Below, in pieces: positions 7,003 through 16,181 of a stretch of 35,767 bases of DNA (position 1 is its first letter; every line of letters starts with the position of its first letter). A model generated the notes under the pieces. It ran no database searches and was not told where the DNA came from. It saw only the letters and a list, made by a program, of their open reading frames with translations. Origin of the DNA: Steroidobacteraceae bacterium (GTDB lineage Bacteria > Pseudomonadota > Gammaproteobacteria > Steroidobacterales > Steroidobacteraceae); assembly GCA_025451275.1 (NCBI GenBank), contig JANWKR010000089.1, forward strand, positions 1 through 35,767. The letters run 5' to 3'. A program made the position numbers and the translations under genes.

Positions 7003-9093
7003 GTGGCCAGTGCACCTTCTGCATCCCGCAGCCCGGCAGCTTCGGCCTCGGCAAGCGCAGCTCCAGTCGCCCAGCCGAGCGCGGACATCACCGCGATCAC
7101 CACCCATGACGACTTCCTGCTCGAGCTCGGACAGACGCTCGGCGGCCAGGCGGGGGTGCGTCCGGTCGACTCGGTCGAAGCCGCGCTCGAGAGCCTGAAG
7201 CACGGCAAGCGCGGGCAGGTGCTGGTCATCGATGCGCGCGACGTGCGCGACGTGCGCGCCGCGGTCGACGCCACGCACGCGGCAGCCCCGCGCGCGGTGC
7301 TACTGGTATTCGCCGAGGGTGCCGCCGAGAAGCAGCTCGGCGCGGCACTCAAGGGCAGCAGGGTATTCGCCGTGCTGCCGACCCCGATCGACGTTCGCAA
7401 GACCCAGGCGGTCCTCGAGGGCGCGATCGCCGAGGCCACGACTCACAAGGCGCCGGCACGCCCCGCCGCCCCGGCCGCCGACCTCCCGATCGGCGCCTTC
7501 CGGCCGCAGACCTCCGCGGAGGCGGCCGCGGCCGCCGACAGCGGCGACGCCGACCGTCCCAGGCGCCTGCCGCTCGGGCTGATCGCCGCCGCCGCGGCGG
7601 CGGTGGCGCTGGCCGGTGGCGGCTACTGGTTCTTCACGCGCAGCAGCGCGGCGCCGGCCGCAGCGAGCGCCGCGCCCGCCACGCCGGCTGCCGGCACCGC
7701 TGCGCCCGCCGACAACGCGGCGCCCGCCGCACCGGTGGTCGAGACCTCGCTCGTCAAGGGCAAGGTCGACGAGCTGCTCGAGAAGGCGCGCCTGGCGATG
7801 CACGAGCGGCGCTTCACCGAACCCGCCGGCGACAATGCCCTGCTCTACTACCGCTCCGCGGCCGTCGCCGACGGCGCCAATGCCGAGGCCCACGACGGGC
7901 TGCAGCGCGTGGCGGGCGTCCTCGCCGGGCGCTTCGAGGAGGCCGTGAGCGGCGCCCGCTTCGACGAGGCGGCGCAGACGCTCGCCAATTTCAAGGCCGC
8001 CACGCCCGAGGATGCGCGCGGCGCCACCTTCGAACAGCGCCTGTACGCCGCTCAGGTGGCCAAGGCGTTCGCCGACGGCAACACCGACCGCGCCGCCGCG
8101 CTGGTGCGCCAGGCGCAGCAGTCCGGCAGCGTGCCGGCCGACCAGCTCGCCAAGTGGCGCGCCGACGTCACGCGTCACCAGGAGGAGGCCAAGCTGCAGC
8201 GTCTCGCCGGGCTGGTCGAGGACCGCATCCGCGACGGTCACCTGGTGGATGCCGACGACAGCGCCAAGAGCTACCTGCAGCAGCTGCAGGCGGCGGCAGC
8301 ATCCAATCCCACGACCACGCGCGTTGCGCACGAGGTCGTGGAGGCCTACCTGCGCAAGGCGCGCGAGGCCGCGCTGGCCAAGAACAACGCCGACACCGAC
8401 CGCTGGCTCAACGAGGCCCGCGCCGCCGGCATGAAGCAGTCCGAGGTCACCGCCTTCCAGCGCGACCTCAACAACGCGCGCCAGAAGGCTGCGCAGGTAG
8501 AGAACGAGCGCGTGCTGCAGCAGGCGCGCGCGGCGCTGCGCGACGGACGCCTCACCGACCCGGCGCAGGAAAATGCCGCCGCCTACCTGGCGGCGCTGCA
8601 GGCCAGCGACCCGAACAACGCCGGCCTCGCCGAGGCTGGCCGCGATCTGTCCGGCAAGCTCCTCGACCGGGCGCGCGGCGCGGTGCTGGCGGGCAAGAGC
8701 CCGGACGCCGACCTGGCGCTCGCCAAGCGCTGGGGCGCGGACCCCAGGGACATCACCGCCGTGCAGCAGCTGCAGAGCGCGCCGAAGGGCAAGAGCGCAG
8801 CGGTCGATCCGGCGACGCTCGCCGCCAGCCTCAAGCGCACGCGCGCTGTGCCGCCCGACTATCCGCCCAACGCCATGCAGCAGCACATCTCCGGCAGCGT
8901 GGTGGTGGAGTACACCGTCGACGCGCGCGGTGAGACACGCGACATTCACGTGGTCGAAGCCACCCCGCCGGGGGTATTCGACCAGGCCGCGATCAATGCC
9001 GTGCGGCACTGGCGCTACACGCCGGTGCTGGTCAACGGCAGCCCCGTCGAAGTACCGACGCGCACGCGCGTGCGCTTCGAGCTGCCCAAGTAG
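7003..9093 (+). CDS. TonB-family protein with N-terminal degenerate receiver-like domain and internal helical repeats
   Basis: Start choice is uncertain. The GTG at 7003 has GGAG at 6990-6993, 9 nt upstream, while a TTG at 6976 would add 9 residues without a ribosome binding site. Numbered from 7003 (696 aa), the protein has a Ser/Ala/Pro-rich start, an alpha/beta domain (about 35-145) resembling a two-component receiver, an Ala-rich linker, one membrane segment (about 190-211), and a long presumably periplasmic helical region with three related repeats. It ends in a TonB C-terminal domain (about 610-696) with PPDYPPNAM, GSVVVEYTVD and NAVRHWRYTP. In the receiver-like domain VLVIDARD could supply the phospho-acceptor Asp, but the conserved Lys-Pro of strand 5 reads Thr-Pro, so phosphorylation is doubtful. 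It precedes the CheA-like kinase by 18 nt, so the two are probably cotranscribed. No ExbB/ExbD genes are nearby. Confidence 0.88.
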   Translation: MASAPSASRSPAASASASAAPVAQPSADITAITTHDDFLLELGQTLGGQAGVRPVDSVEAALESLKHGKRGQVLVIDARDVRDVRAAVDATHAAAPRAVLLVFAEGAAEKQLGAALKGSRVFAVLPTPIDVRKTQAVLEGAIAEATTHKAPARPAAPAADLPIGAFRPQTSAEAAAAADSGDADRPRRLPLGLIAAAAAAVALAGGGYWFFTRSSAAPAAASAAPATPAAGTAAPADNAAPAAPVVETSLVKGKVDELLEKARLAMHERRFTEPAGDNALLYYRSAAVADGANAEAHDGLQRVAGVLAGRFEEAVSGARFDEAAQTLANFKAATPEDARGATFEQRLYAAQVAKAFADGNTDRAAALVRQAQQSGSVPADQLAKWRADVTRHQEEAKLQRLAGLVEDRIRDGHLVDADDSAKSYLQQLQAAAASNPTTTRVAHEVVEAYLRKAREAALAKNNADTDRWLNEARAAGMKQSEVTAFQRDLNNARQKAAQVENERVLQQARAALRDGRLTDPAQENAAAYLAALQASDPNNAGLAEAGRDLSGKLLDRARGAVLAGKSPDADLALAKRWGADPRDITAVQQLQSAPKGKSAAVDPATLAASLKRTRAVPPDYPPNAMQQHISGSVVVEYTVDARGETRDIHVVEATPPGVFDQAAINAVRHWRYTPVLVNGSPVEVPTRTRVRFELPK
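7774..8619 (+). repeat. Three diverged protein-level repeats inside the TonB-family gene
   Basis: Three segments of about 35 codons are recognisably related: MHERRFTEPAGDNALLYY (around 7798-7851), IRDGHLVDADDSAKSYL (around 8230-8280) and LRDGRLTDPAQENAAAYL (around 8536-8589). Each is followed by an Ala-rich helix and an Asn/Asp-containing turn. Spacing is unequal (about 430 and 310 nt), and DNA identity is low, so these are old domain duplications rather than recent DNA repeats. They probably build a TPR-like helical rod in the periplasm. Confidence 0.6.
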
Positions 9094-9111
9094 AACAGGA
9101 GACTCTCCGCC

Positions 9112-11265
9112 ATGACCTTCTCCGGGACAGAGCGTCGCCGCCAGCTGGTCACCGCCGGTATCGGCACGGCGCTGACGCTCGTCATGGGCGCGGTGCTGAT
9201 CATGGGCTTCCGACTGGCGACGCACATGCGCGCCAGCATCAACGCGCTGCAGACCGCGAGCGCGCTGCAGGCCTATCCCGAGGAAATCTCGCGCCAGATC
9301 AATTCGCTGCGCGATCGCCTCGAGGTGCGTGCCTACTCCGGCCAGGCGCTCGCCGACCTGCAGGGCACGGTGACGCGCTTTGATCAGGACCTGAAGCAGC
9401 TATCGGCCTCGGGGGAGCGCTCGCCGCAGCTCGGGCGGGCGCTGCTGCTGTGGCACCAGTACGGTCCGGTGATCGAGTCGGTCGTGATTTTCAACGGCCA
9501 GCCGTATGTCGACTCGGACACCGCCGGCAGCTCGCTGTCGCGCGAGGGTCGCGAGCATTACGCCGCGGTCAAGCGTGCGCAGCTGTTCGCCAGCGACAAC
9601 GCCAAGGCGCTGCAGGAGCAGCTGGCGGCGCTGGCCACGACCCTGCAGCGGAACTCCTCCGACGCCGCCGCGCACCTGCGCACCCTGCTGCTGGCCGGCG
9701 TGCTGGCGGCGCTGGTGCTGGCCGCCGCCGCCGCCTACTTCCAGCTGACCCGCTCGCGCCACGAGCGCGCCGCGCGCGACGCCCAGGAGCAGACCCGCGA
9801 CATCCTCAAGACGGTGCGCGAGGGCTTCTTCCTGCTGGACGCCAACTACCGCATCGGCTCGGTGTGGTCGGAGGCGCTGACGCGCATGTTCAGCCGCGAG
9901 GACTTCGCAGGCCTCACCTTCGAGGAGCTGCTCAAGGACCTGGTGCCGTCGGCGACCCTCGCCACCGCCACCAAGTACATCAAGCTGCTGTGGGGCGAGC
10001 GCGCCCACGAGAACCTGATGAAGAGCATCAACCCGCTCGGGCAGCTCGAAGTCACGATGGACAACGGCCACGGCGGCAAGGAGACCCGCTACCTGCAGTT
10101 CGACTTCCACCGCGTGATGGGCACGGAGGGCATCAAGCACGTGCTGTGCGCGGTGGGCGACATCACCTCCAGCGTGCTGCTGGCGCGCGAGCTGCAGGAG
10201 TCGCAGGAGAACGCCAACGCGCAGCTCGACATGATGCTCGGCATGATGCACATCGATCCGCTGCAGCTGGTCTCGTTCCTCGACACGGCCGAGACCGGCC
10301 TGAAGCTGGTCAACACCATCCTCAAGGATCCGGCGCGTACCGACCAGGAATTCCGCAAGAAGCTCGCCGGCCTGTTCCGCGAGCTGCACTCCATCAAGGG
10401 CGAGGCCTCGGTGCTCAACCTGACGAGCATCGCCAGCCGCGTGCACGCGCTCGAGGACATGGTGGGCGAGTGCAAGAAGAAGAAGGAGCTCTCGGGTAAC
10501 GACTTCCTGCCCATGGTGCTGAAGCTCGACGACCTGCTGGCGCACCTGCGCAGCGTGCGCGAGATGGCCGCGCGCCTCACGGCGCTCAAGGACACGATAC
10601 CCGGTGCCGCCGCGGCCGCCGCGGCCGTCGAGCAGCGCTCCCACAAGTCCGCGCCGCCCGCCGGCGCCCCGGAGCGCCCGGCGGTGCGCCCGGTCGAGGA
10701 TCTGTCGCCGGCGCTGCAGTCGATGGCGGCGCGCCTCGCCCAGGACCACGCCAAGTGCATCAAGCTGACGCTGTCCGGGCTCGGTGACGTGCCGGCGCCC
10801 TACGCCGCGACCATCAAGGACTGCCTGATCCAGATGCTGCGCAACGCCGCGGTGCACGGCATCGAGGCGCCGGAGGTACGCCGCGCCCAGTCCAAGGACG
10901 ACACCGGCGTGGTGCAGGTCCTGTTCCACAAGGTGACCGACGGCTACGAGCTGGTATTCGAGGACGACGGCGCGGGCATGGCACCCGAGACGCTCAAGGC
11001 GGCCGCCATCAAGAAGCGCATCATCACGCCCGAGGAGGCGGCCGGCATGGACACCCGCGCGGCCATGGCGCTGATCTTCCGGCCCGGCTTCTCCACGCAG
11101 CAGGACGTGTCGATGGACGCCGGCCGCGGCGTCGGCATGGACGTGGTGGCGCGCTCGGTCTACGCCCTCGGCGGCAAGATCGGCGTCAGCACCCATCCGG
11201 GCAAGTTCACCCGCTTCAAGATCGTGCTGCCGTCGGCCGAGGCCGTCAGCACCGCGGTGGCCTGA
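9112..11265 (+). CDS. Membrane-bound CheA-like hybrid kinase (sensor - PAS - HPt - HATPase)
   Basis: The product has 717 residues and an AGGAG at 9098-9102, 9 nt before the ATG. Two membrane segments (about 14-34 and 191-210) flank a periplasmic sensor region. A PAS-like domain follows (about 230-350), ending in HVLCAVGDIT. An HPt domain carries the phospho-acceptor histidine H426 in ELHSIKGEAS. An Ala/Pro linker (500-530) leads to a CheA-type HATPase with N box LRNAAVHG (576-583), G1 box EDDGAGM (617-623) and G2 box GRGVGMDVV (671-679). It would autophosphorylate H426 and pass phosphate to a receiver, most simply the CheY-like protein encoded 3 nt downstream. Unlike true CheA, the HPt lies in the middle after a transmembrane sensor, and no CheW-like P5 domain follows the ATPase, so it is not expected to dock onto chemoreceptor arrays. 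Confidence 0.92.
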   Translation: MTFSGTERRRQLVTAGIGTALTLVMGAVLIMGFRLATHMRASINALQTASALQAYPEEISRQINSLRDRLEVRAYSGQALADLQGTVTRFDQDLKQLSASGERSPQLGRALLLWHQYGPVIESVVIFNGQPYVDSDTAGSSLSREGREHYAAVKRAQLFASDNAKALQEQLAALATTLQRNSSDAAAHLRTLLLAGVLAALVLAAAAAYFQLTRSRHERAARDAQEQTRDILKTVREGFFLLDANYRIGSVWSEALTRMFSREDFAGLTFEELLKDLVPSATLATATKYIKLLWGERAHENLMKSINPLGQLEVTMDNGHGGKETRYLQFDFHRVMGTEGIKHVLCAVGDITSSVLLARELQESQENANAQLDMMLGMMHIDPLQLVSFLDTAETGLKLVNTILKDPARTDQEFRKKLAGLFRELHSIKGEASVLNLTSIASRVHALEDMVGECKKKKELSGNDFLPMVLKLDDLLAHLRSVREMAARLTALKDTIPGAAAAAAAVEQRSHKSAPPAGAPERPAVRPVEDLSPALQSMAARLAQDHAKCIKLTLSGLGDVPAPYAATIKDCLIQMLRNAAVHGIEAPEVRRAQSKDDTGVVQVLFHKVTDGYELVFEDDGAGMAPETLKAAAIKKRIITPEEAAGMDTRAAMALIFRPGFSTQQDVSMDAGRGVGMDVVARSVYALGGKIGVSTHPGKFTRFKIVLPSAEAVSTAVA

Positions 11266-11268
11266 GTC

Positions 11269-11664
11269 ATGAGCAGCAGCGCCCGCGCCATGAACGGCAA
11301 GCGATCCTTCAAGCTCATGATCGTCGATGACTCGAACATCATGCGGCGACGCATCGAGCGCTCGCAGCAGTTCGAGGAGCTGGAGCTGGTGGGCAGCGCC
11401 GCCAACGGCGTCGACGCCCTCGAGCTGTTCAAGAAGACCGACCCGGACGTCGTCACCATGGACCTCACCATGCCGCGCATGGACGGCATCGAGTGCATCG
11501 GCCGGCTGGTGGCACTCAAGCCCGCGGTGCGCATCCTGGTGATCTCCGCGCTCGCCGACAAGGCGACCGCCGTCGAGGCAATGGAGAAAGGGGCCAACGG
11601 CTTCCTCAACAAGCCGTTCACCGACCGCCAGCTCAACGAGGCGATCGCCGAGTTGATGCGCTAG
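11269..11664 (+). CDS. CheY-like single-domain response regulator
   Basis: This 131-residue protein is one receiver domain. It has the acidic pair D20-D21 (IVDDSN), phospho-acceptor D65 (VTMDLTMPRMDG), S93 (VISA) and K115 (NKPF), so the full active site is present. There is no output domain, so it should signal by binding a partner protein. The ATG at 11269 lies 3 nt after the kinase stop. A second in-frame ATG at 11290 would remove an unneeded seven-residue start. Context makes the upstream HPt/HATPase protein its likely kinase and the downstream CheX-like protein its likely phosphatase; both are inferences from gene order. Confidence 0.94.
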   Translation: MSSSARAMNGKRSFKLMIVDDSNIMRRRIERSQQFEELELVGSAANGVDALELFKKTDPDVVTMDLTMPRMDGIECIGRLVALKPAVRILVISALADKATAVEAMEKGANGFLNKPFTDRQLNEAIAELMR

Positions 11665-11678
11665 CAGGTAGCAGAACG

Positions 11679-12125
11679 ATGCTGTACGAACAGGAGCTGA
11701 AGACTTTCGTCGAGGGGACGACGAACTTCTTCGAGGTGGCGGCGCAGCAGCCCGCCTCGATCGGCTCGCCGTACCTCATGGAAGGCTCGCCCGCGGTGCA
11801 CGAGTACACCGGGGTCATCAATATCTCCGGCAAGCGCGAGGGGGTGGTGTACTTCACCGCACCCAAGGCCATGCTGACGGTGCTGCTGATGAAAATGCAG
11901 GAAAACGACTTCAGCCACGAGACCATGCGTGACCTGGTCGGCGAGGTCGCCAACACCATCTCCGGCAATGCACGCCGCGACTTCGGCCGCGACTTCGTGA
12001 TCTCCGTGCCGAGCGTGCTCACGGGCGAGAAACCCGATATGCCGCACCGCCCCGGCGTGCGCTCGTTCATCATCCCCATCAACTGGCGCAGCCACTCCGC
12101 GAAGCTCGTGGTATCGCTCACCTGA
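11679..12125 (+). CDS. CheX-like phosphatase domain protein
   Basis: This 148-residue protein resembles chemotaxis protein CheX, which dephosphorylates CheY-P. The catalytic signature of the CheC/CheX/FliY group is visible as D85-x3-E89-x2-N92 (DLVGEVAN), followed by a proline at 111 in ISVPSVL. The N-terminal half contains the expected sheet region (EYTGVINISGKREGVVYF). The ATG at 11679 follows the CheY-like stop by 14 nt with only a weak AGGT-type binding site. The frame stays open upstream inside the previous gene, but homology starts here. As the last gene of the cluster it would switch off the CheY-like signal. It converges on kdpE. Confidence 0.87.
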   Translation: MLYEQELKTFVEGTTNFFEVAAQQPASIGSPYLMEGSPAVHEYTGVINISGKREGVVYFTAPKAMLTVLLMKMQENDFSHETMRDLVGEVANTISGNARRDFGRDFVISVPSVLTGEKPDMPHRPGVRSFIIPINWRSHSAKLVVSLT

Positions 12126-12146
12126 GCGCGCGGCGCCGCCGCGCGC
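12126..12146. terminator. Perfect 9-bp GC hairpin between convergent genes
   Basis: Immediately after the CheX-like stop codon, GCGCGCGGC (12126-12134) and GCCGCGCGC (12138-12146) pair perfectly around a 3-nt loop. The site lies between convergent genes, so it could terminate either transcript. No run of T follows on either strand, so intrinsic termination is plausible but unproven. Confidence 0.45.
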
Positions 12147-12166
12147 ACCGGGTCGCTGCGCGCCCT

Positions 12167-12880
12167 TCAGCCCGCCGTGCCCGGCTCCTCATCGGTGCGC
12201 AGGCGGTAGCCGATCCCGGTCTCGGTGACCAGGTAGCGCGGCTGGCGCGGATCCGGCTCGAGCTTGGCACGCAGGTTGCGGATGCAGACCCTGAGACTGC
12301 GTGAGTCGTCCTCCCGCTCCGGCCCCCACACCTCCCGTATCAGCTGCTGTTGCCGCACGATCGAGCCGAGCTGGCGCGCCAGGCACTCCAGCACCCGGTA
12401 TTCGAGCGGCGTCAGGTGCAGCTCGCCGTCCGGCCCGCGGCTCTCGCGCCGCGCCAGGTCGACGCGGCGCCCTCCGAACTGCAGTAGCCCTTGCGGGCTC
12501 GTGCCGCGCACCTGGCGGCGCAGCGCCGCGCGCAGCCGCGCCAGCAGCTCCGGCGCGCTGAAGGGCTTGGCGACGTAGTCGTCGGCGCCGGCATCGAGCG
12601 CCGCCACCTTCTGCTGCTCGAGCGTGCGCGCCGACAGCACCACGATCGGCACCGGCGACCAGGCGCGCACGCGGCGGATCACCTCAAGTCCGTCGCCGTC
12701 CGGGAGCCCCAGGTCAACCAGCAGCAGGTCGGGCTTGTGGCTGCGTGCCTCAATCTCGGCCCGCTGTGCCGTCGCCGCCTCGATGCAGCGATAGCCCTGC
12801 GCCTCGAGCAGCACGCGCAGCACGCCGCGGATCGCGGGCTCGTCCTCGATCACCAGCACCTGGTGCATCGCCTGGGTCAC
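12167..12880 (-). CDS. kdpE: KdpE, potassium-responsive OmpR-family response regulator
   Basis: The product has 237 residues from the GTG at 12880, which overlaps the kdpD stop as GTGA and has GGAG 8 nt upstream. An ATG at 12868 (233 residues) is the alternative. The receiver domain has E12-D13, phospho-acceptor D56 (LLVDLGLPDGDG) and K105 (VAKPF). A winged-helix DNA-binding domain follows (about 140-232), with LTPLEYRVLECLA, QLIREVWGPE and TETGIGYRL, all close to E. coli KdpE. Phosphorylated by KdpD, it should activate the kdp operon promoter. It is the last gene of the operon and ends 20 nt from the hairpin that follows the convergent CheX-like gene. Confidence 0.96.
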   Translation of the reverse strand: MTQAMHQVLVIEDEPAIRGVLRVLLEAQGYRCIEAATAQRAEIEARSHKPDLLLVDLGLPDGDGLEVIRRVRAWSPVPIVVLSARTLEQQKVAALDAGADDYVAKPFSAPELLARLRAALRRQVRGTSPQGLLQFGGRRVDLARRESRGPDGELHLTPLEYRVLECLARQLGSIVRQQQLIREVWGPEREDDSRSLRVCIRNLRAKLEPDPRQPRYLVTETGIGYRLRTDEEPGTAG

Positions 12881-15570
12881 GGCGCCCGCTCCGCCGTGGG
12901 CAGCGTGAACATGAAGCGTGCGCCGCCCTGCTCGCGGCGCTGCGCCTCGATCTCGCCCCCGTGGGCGTGCACGATGGCCTGGCAGATGGCAAGTCCCAGG
13001 CCCACGCCCATGACGCTGCCCTCGCCGCTGCCGCGCTGGAACTTGTCGAACAGCCGCGCCGGATCGCCGGGCGGCAGGCCCGGCCCGTCGTCGTCCACGG
13101 TGAGGCGCACGAACGCGCGGTCGGCGTCGACCGCGGCCGTCACGGTGGTGCGCGTGCCCGGCGGGGTGTACTTGGCGATGTTGTCGAACAGATTGGCGAA
13201 CACCTGCACGATCAGGGTCGCGTCCACCCACACGGGCGGCAGGTCGGGCGGCAGGCGCAGCTCCACGGGGTGCGCGGCGAGCCGCGTGGCGTAGGCGGCG
13301 AGCGCGCTGCCCGCGAGGTCATCGAGCGTCTGCCAGTCGCGCCGCAGTGCCGCCTGGCCGGACTCGAAGCGCACCAGGTCGAGCACGTTGGACACGAGCT
13401 CGGACATCTCGCGCGCCGTCGTCTCCACCTGGCGTGCCAGCCGCACGCGCGTCGCTTCGTCCAGCCCCATGCCGTGCTCGGCGAGCGTGCTGCCGGCGCC
13501 GGCCATCACCGCCAGCGGCGTGCGCAGATCGTGCGAGATGGATGCCAGCAGCGTGTTGCGCAGCGTCTCACGCTCGGCGGCGAGGCTCGACTGCTCGGCG
13601 AGCTCGGCAAGCCGCGCGCGCTCCAGGGCCAGGGCGATCTGCCCGGCAAAGGTCGACAGCAGGTGGCTCTGCTCCGGCAGCAGCACCCGCCGCGCCTGTT
13701 CCGGCAGCACCGCCAGCACCCCCACCGCGCGCCCCTCCTCGCCGAGCGGCACGTACAGGCCGCGCGCCGCCGGCAGGGTGTCCGCGCCCAGGCCAGCGCG
13801 CCGGCTGTGATCGGCCACCCACTGCGCCACCGCGAGATCCGCGCCGCGGAACGAGCTGTCGAGCGCCGCCTCGGCCGGGTAGCGCAGCTTGCCGTCCGCG
13901 TCCGGCAGCAGCACCACCGCCTGACACTGGAACACTTCGGCGACGTGGCGCACCGCCACGCGCGCCATGGGCGAGGTGCCACGCGTGGCGGCGAGCTCGC
14001 GGCTCATGGCGTACAGCAGCGCCGTGCGCCGCTCGCGCGCGCCCGCCACGCGTGTCTGCTGGCGCACGCTGGCGGTGAGCGTGGCGATCACCAGCGCGAT
14101 GGTCACCATGGTGCCGAAGGTCACCAGGTACTGCACATCGGAGACCGCGAACGAGTAGCGCGGCGGCACGAAGAAGAAATCGAACGCGGCGACGTTCAGC
14201 ACCGCGGTCAGCGCCGAGGGCCCGCGTCCGAGACGCAGGCCCGCCACGGTCACGCCGAGCAGGTAGATCATCACGAGGTTGGACAGCTCGAAGTGCCGGT
14301 ACATGGCGAACGCCAGCAGCGTGCACAGCAGCGTGGTGAGCCCGGCCCAGGCGTAGCGGTCCCAGCGCAGCGCGCCCGCCGGCAGCGCGCTCGGGCGCGA
14401 CCGCGGCGCGGTACCGGCGCTGGCTGCGATCAGCAGCACGTCGAAGCCTTGCGCGCGCCGCACCAGCTCGGTCGCGGTCGAGGGCCTCAGCCAGGCGCGC
14501 CAGCCGCGCCGCTTGGGCTCGCCGACGATGACGCGCGTGGCGTGACGCACGCGTGCGTACTCGACCAGGGTGGCCGCGGCCGAGGGGCCGTCGAGGGTCA
14601 CGCTCTCACCGCCGAGAGACTCGGCGAGCCGCAGCACCTCGATGCGCCGGTCGCGGTCGCGCTCGGCCATGCGCATCAGGCGCGGGGTCTCCACGTACAC
14701 CACGATCCACTCGGCATCGAGCGCGTCCGCGAGGCGCCGGCCGGCGCGCACCAGCTGCTCGGCCTGCGCATCCGGACCCACCGCCACCAGCACGCGCTCA
14801 CCCGCCAGGCGCGCCGGCACCGGGCCGGCCGGCAGCGCCCGCGCCGCGGCCTCGACGCGGTCGGCGACGCGGCGCAGCGCAATCTCGCGCAGCGCCATCA
14901 GGTTCTGTTTGCGGAAGAAGCGCTCGGTGGCGGCAGTGGCCTGATCGGCCACGTACACCTTGCCGGCGCGCAGCCGTGCGATCAGGTCATCCGGCGGCAG
15001 GTCGATCAGCTCGATGTCGTCGGCTTCGTCGAAGACGTGATCCGGCAGCGTCTCGCGCTGGCGGATCCCGGTGGTCTGGAACACCAGATCGTTGAGGCTC
15101 TCCAGGTGCTGCACGTTGACCGTGGTCCAGACGCTGATACCCGCGTCCAGCAGCTCGGCGACGTCCTGCCAGCGCTTGGGATGGCGCGGCACCGGCACGC
15201 CGCCGGTGATGTTGGAGTGCGCCAGCTCATCCACCAGCAGGATCTCGGGGCGGCGCGCCAGCGCCGCATCCAGGTCGAACTCCAGGCGCACGATGCCGCG
15301 GTAGGCGACCGGCAGCGGCGGCAGCCGGGTCAGCCCCACGAGCAGCCGCTCGGTCTCGACGCGTCCGTGCGGTTCGACATAGCCGACCAGCACCTCGGTG
15401 CCGCCTGCCAGCGCGCTGTGCGCCGCCTCGAGCATGGCGTAGGTCTTGCCGACTCCCGCCGATGCGCCGAAGAAAATGCGCAGCCGCCCGCGGCGCTGGC
15501 GCGCCTCCTCGGCTTTGACTTGCTCGAGCAGTCGGTCGGGGTCAGGCCGGGCTTCGGCCATTGAGGTCAC
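12877..15570 (-). CDS. kdpD: KdpD, sensor histidine kinase for potassium limitation
   Basis: The product has 897 residues, matching the family. Domains in order: cytoplasmic KdpD domain with Walker [10 protein letters not shown] (35-43) and Walker B LLVDE (111-115); a universal-stress-like domain (about 255-385); four closely spaced membrane segments (about 405-500); a GAF-like region (about 520-655); the histidine kinase core with H680 in [11 protein letters not shown] box [10 protein letters not shown] (791-800), G1 DDDGPGL (826-832) and G2 GVGLGL (855-860). It autophosphorylates when potassium or turgor is limiting and transfers phosphate to KdpE. I start it at the GTG at 15570, which overlaps the kdpC stop as GTGA; an ATG at 15561 is possible. 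All catalytic residues I checked are intact. Confidence 0.96.
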   Translation of the reverse strand: MTSMAEARPDPDRLLEQVKAEEARQRRGRLRIFFGASAGVGKTYAMLEAAHSALAGGTEVLVGYVEPHGRVETERLLVGLTRLPPLPVAYRGIVRLEFDLDAALARRPEILLVDELAHSNITGGVPVPRHPKRWQDVAELLDAGISVWTTVNVQHLESLNDLVFQTTGIRQRETLPDHVFDEADDIELIDLPPDDLIARLRAGKVYVADQATAATERFFRKQNLMALREIALRRVADRVEAAARALPAGPVPARLAGERVLVAVGPDAQAEQLVRAGRRLADALDAEWIVVYVETPRLMRMAERDRDRRIEVLRLAESLGGESVTLDGPSAAATLVEYARVRHATRVIVGEPKRRGWRAWLRPSTATELVRRAQGFDVLLIAASAGTAPRSRPSALPAGALRWDRYAWAGLTTLLCTLLAFAMYRHFELSNLVMIYLLGVTVAGLRLGRGPSALTAVLNVAAFDFFFVPPRYSFAVSDVQYLVTFGTMVTIALVIATLTASVRQQTRVAGARERRTALLYAMSRELAATRGTSPMARVAVRHVAEVFQCQAVVLLPDADGKLRYPAEAALDSSFRGADLAVAQWVADHSRRAGLGADTLPAARGLYVPLGEEGRAVGVLAVLPEQARRVLLPEQSHLLSTFAGQIALALERARLAELAEQSSLAAERETLRNTLLASISHDLRTPLAVMAGAGSTLAEHGMGLDEATRVRLARQVETTAREMSELVSNVLDLVRFESGQAALRRDWQTLDDLAGSALAAYATRLAAHPVELRLPPDLPPVWVDATLIVQVFANLFDNIAKYTPPGTRTTVTAAVDADRAFVRLTVDDDGPGLPPGDPARLFDKFQRGSGEGSVMGVGLGLAICQAIVHAHGGEIEAQRREQGGARFMFTLPTAERAP

Positions 15571-16166
15571 TTCAGCGCATCGAGCGCCAGGTTCAGCTGC
15601 AGGACATTGACGCGCGGCTCTCCGAGAACTCCGGCCAACCTACCCTCGGTGTGCGCGGCAATCAATGCCCGCACCCGCGCAAGGCCGAGACCACGCACGC
15701 GGGCGACGCGCGCCGCCTGGTAGTCGGCGGCGGCGACGCTGATGTGTGGATCGAGTCCGCTGGCGGAAGCGGTGACCAGGTCGACGGGCACGGGCGCTGA
15801 GTTGCCGGGGTCGGCGCCCCGCAGCGCCGCGACCCGCGCCTTGACGGCGTCGGTGAGCGCGGGGTTCAGGGGGCCGAGATTGGAGCCGCTGGAGGCAGTG
15901 CCGTTATAGGGCTGCGGCGCGGTCGCCGAGGGACGGCTCCAGAAGTGCCCGGGATCGCTGAAGGCCTGGCCGATGAGCGCCGAGCCGACCGCGTGGCCGT
16001 CGCGCAGCACGAGGCTGCCGCCGGCCTGGCGCGGAAACAGCGCCTGCGCCAGGGCGGTGACCAGCAGCGGATAGACGAGGCCGGTGAGCACGCTGAGCAG
16101 CAGGAACAGCACCAGCGCGGGGCGCAGCAGAGCCGCAAGGGCGGCAGGGGGTCGGGTCGAGTTCAT
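15567..16166 (-). CDS. kdpC: KdpC, potassium-transporting ATPase subunit C
   Basis: This 199-residue protein has one N-terminal membrane segment (about 13-40, [21 protein letters not shown]) and a periplasmic domain. Family signatures include [32 protein letters not shown] and the C-terminal [11 protein letters not shown]. KdpC stabilises the KdpFABC complex and probably raises potassium affinity of the pump. Its ATG lies 15 nt after the kdpB stop, and its TGA overlaps the kdpD start. Length is normal for the family (about 190-200). Confidence 0.96.
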   Translation of the reverse strand: MNSTRPPAALAALLRPALVLFLLLSVLTGLVYPLLVTALAQALFPRQAGGSLVLRDGHAVGSALIGQAFSDPGHFWSRPSATAPQPYNGTASSGSNLGPLNPALTDAVKARVAALRGADPGNSAPVPVDLVTASASGLDPHISVAAADYQAARVARVRGLGLARVRALIAAHTEGRLAGVLGEPRVNVLQLNLALDALK

Positions 16167-16181
16167 GGGATGAGGCCCCGG

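Noticed and set aside
12745-15564. A 939-codon plus-strand frame opposite kdpD and kdpE
   Set aside because: Composition is His/Gln/Arg-rich with no domain pattern, and the opposite strand encodes intact KdpD and KdpE.
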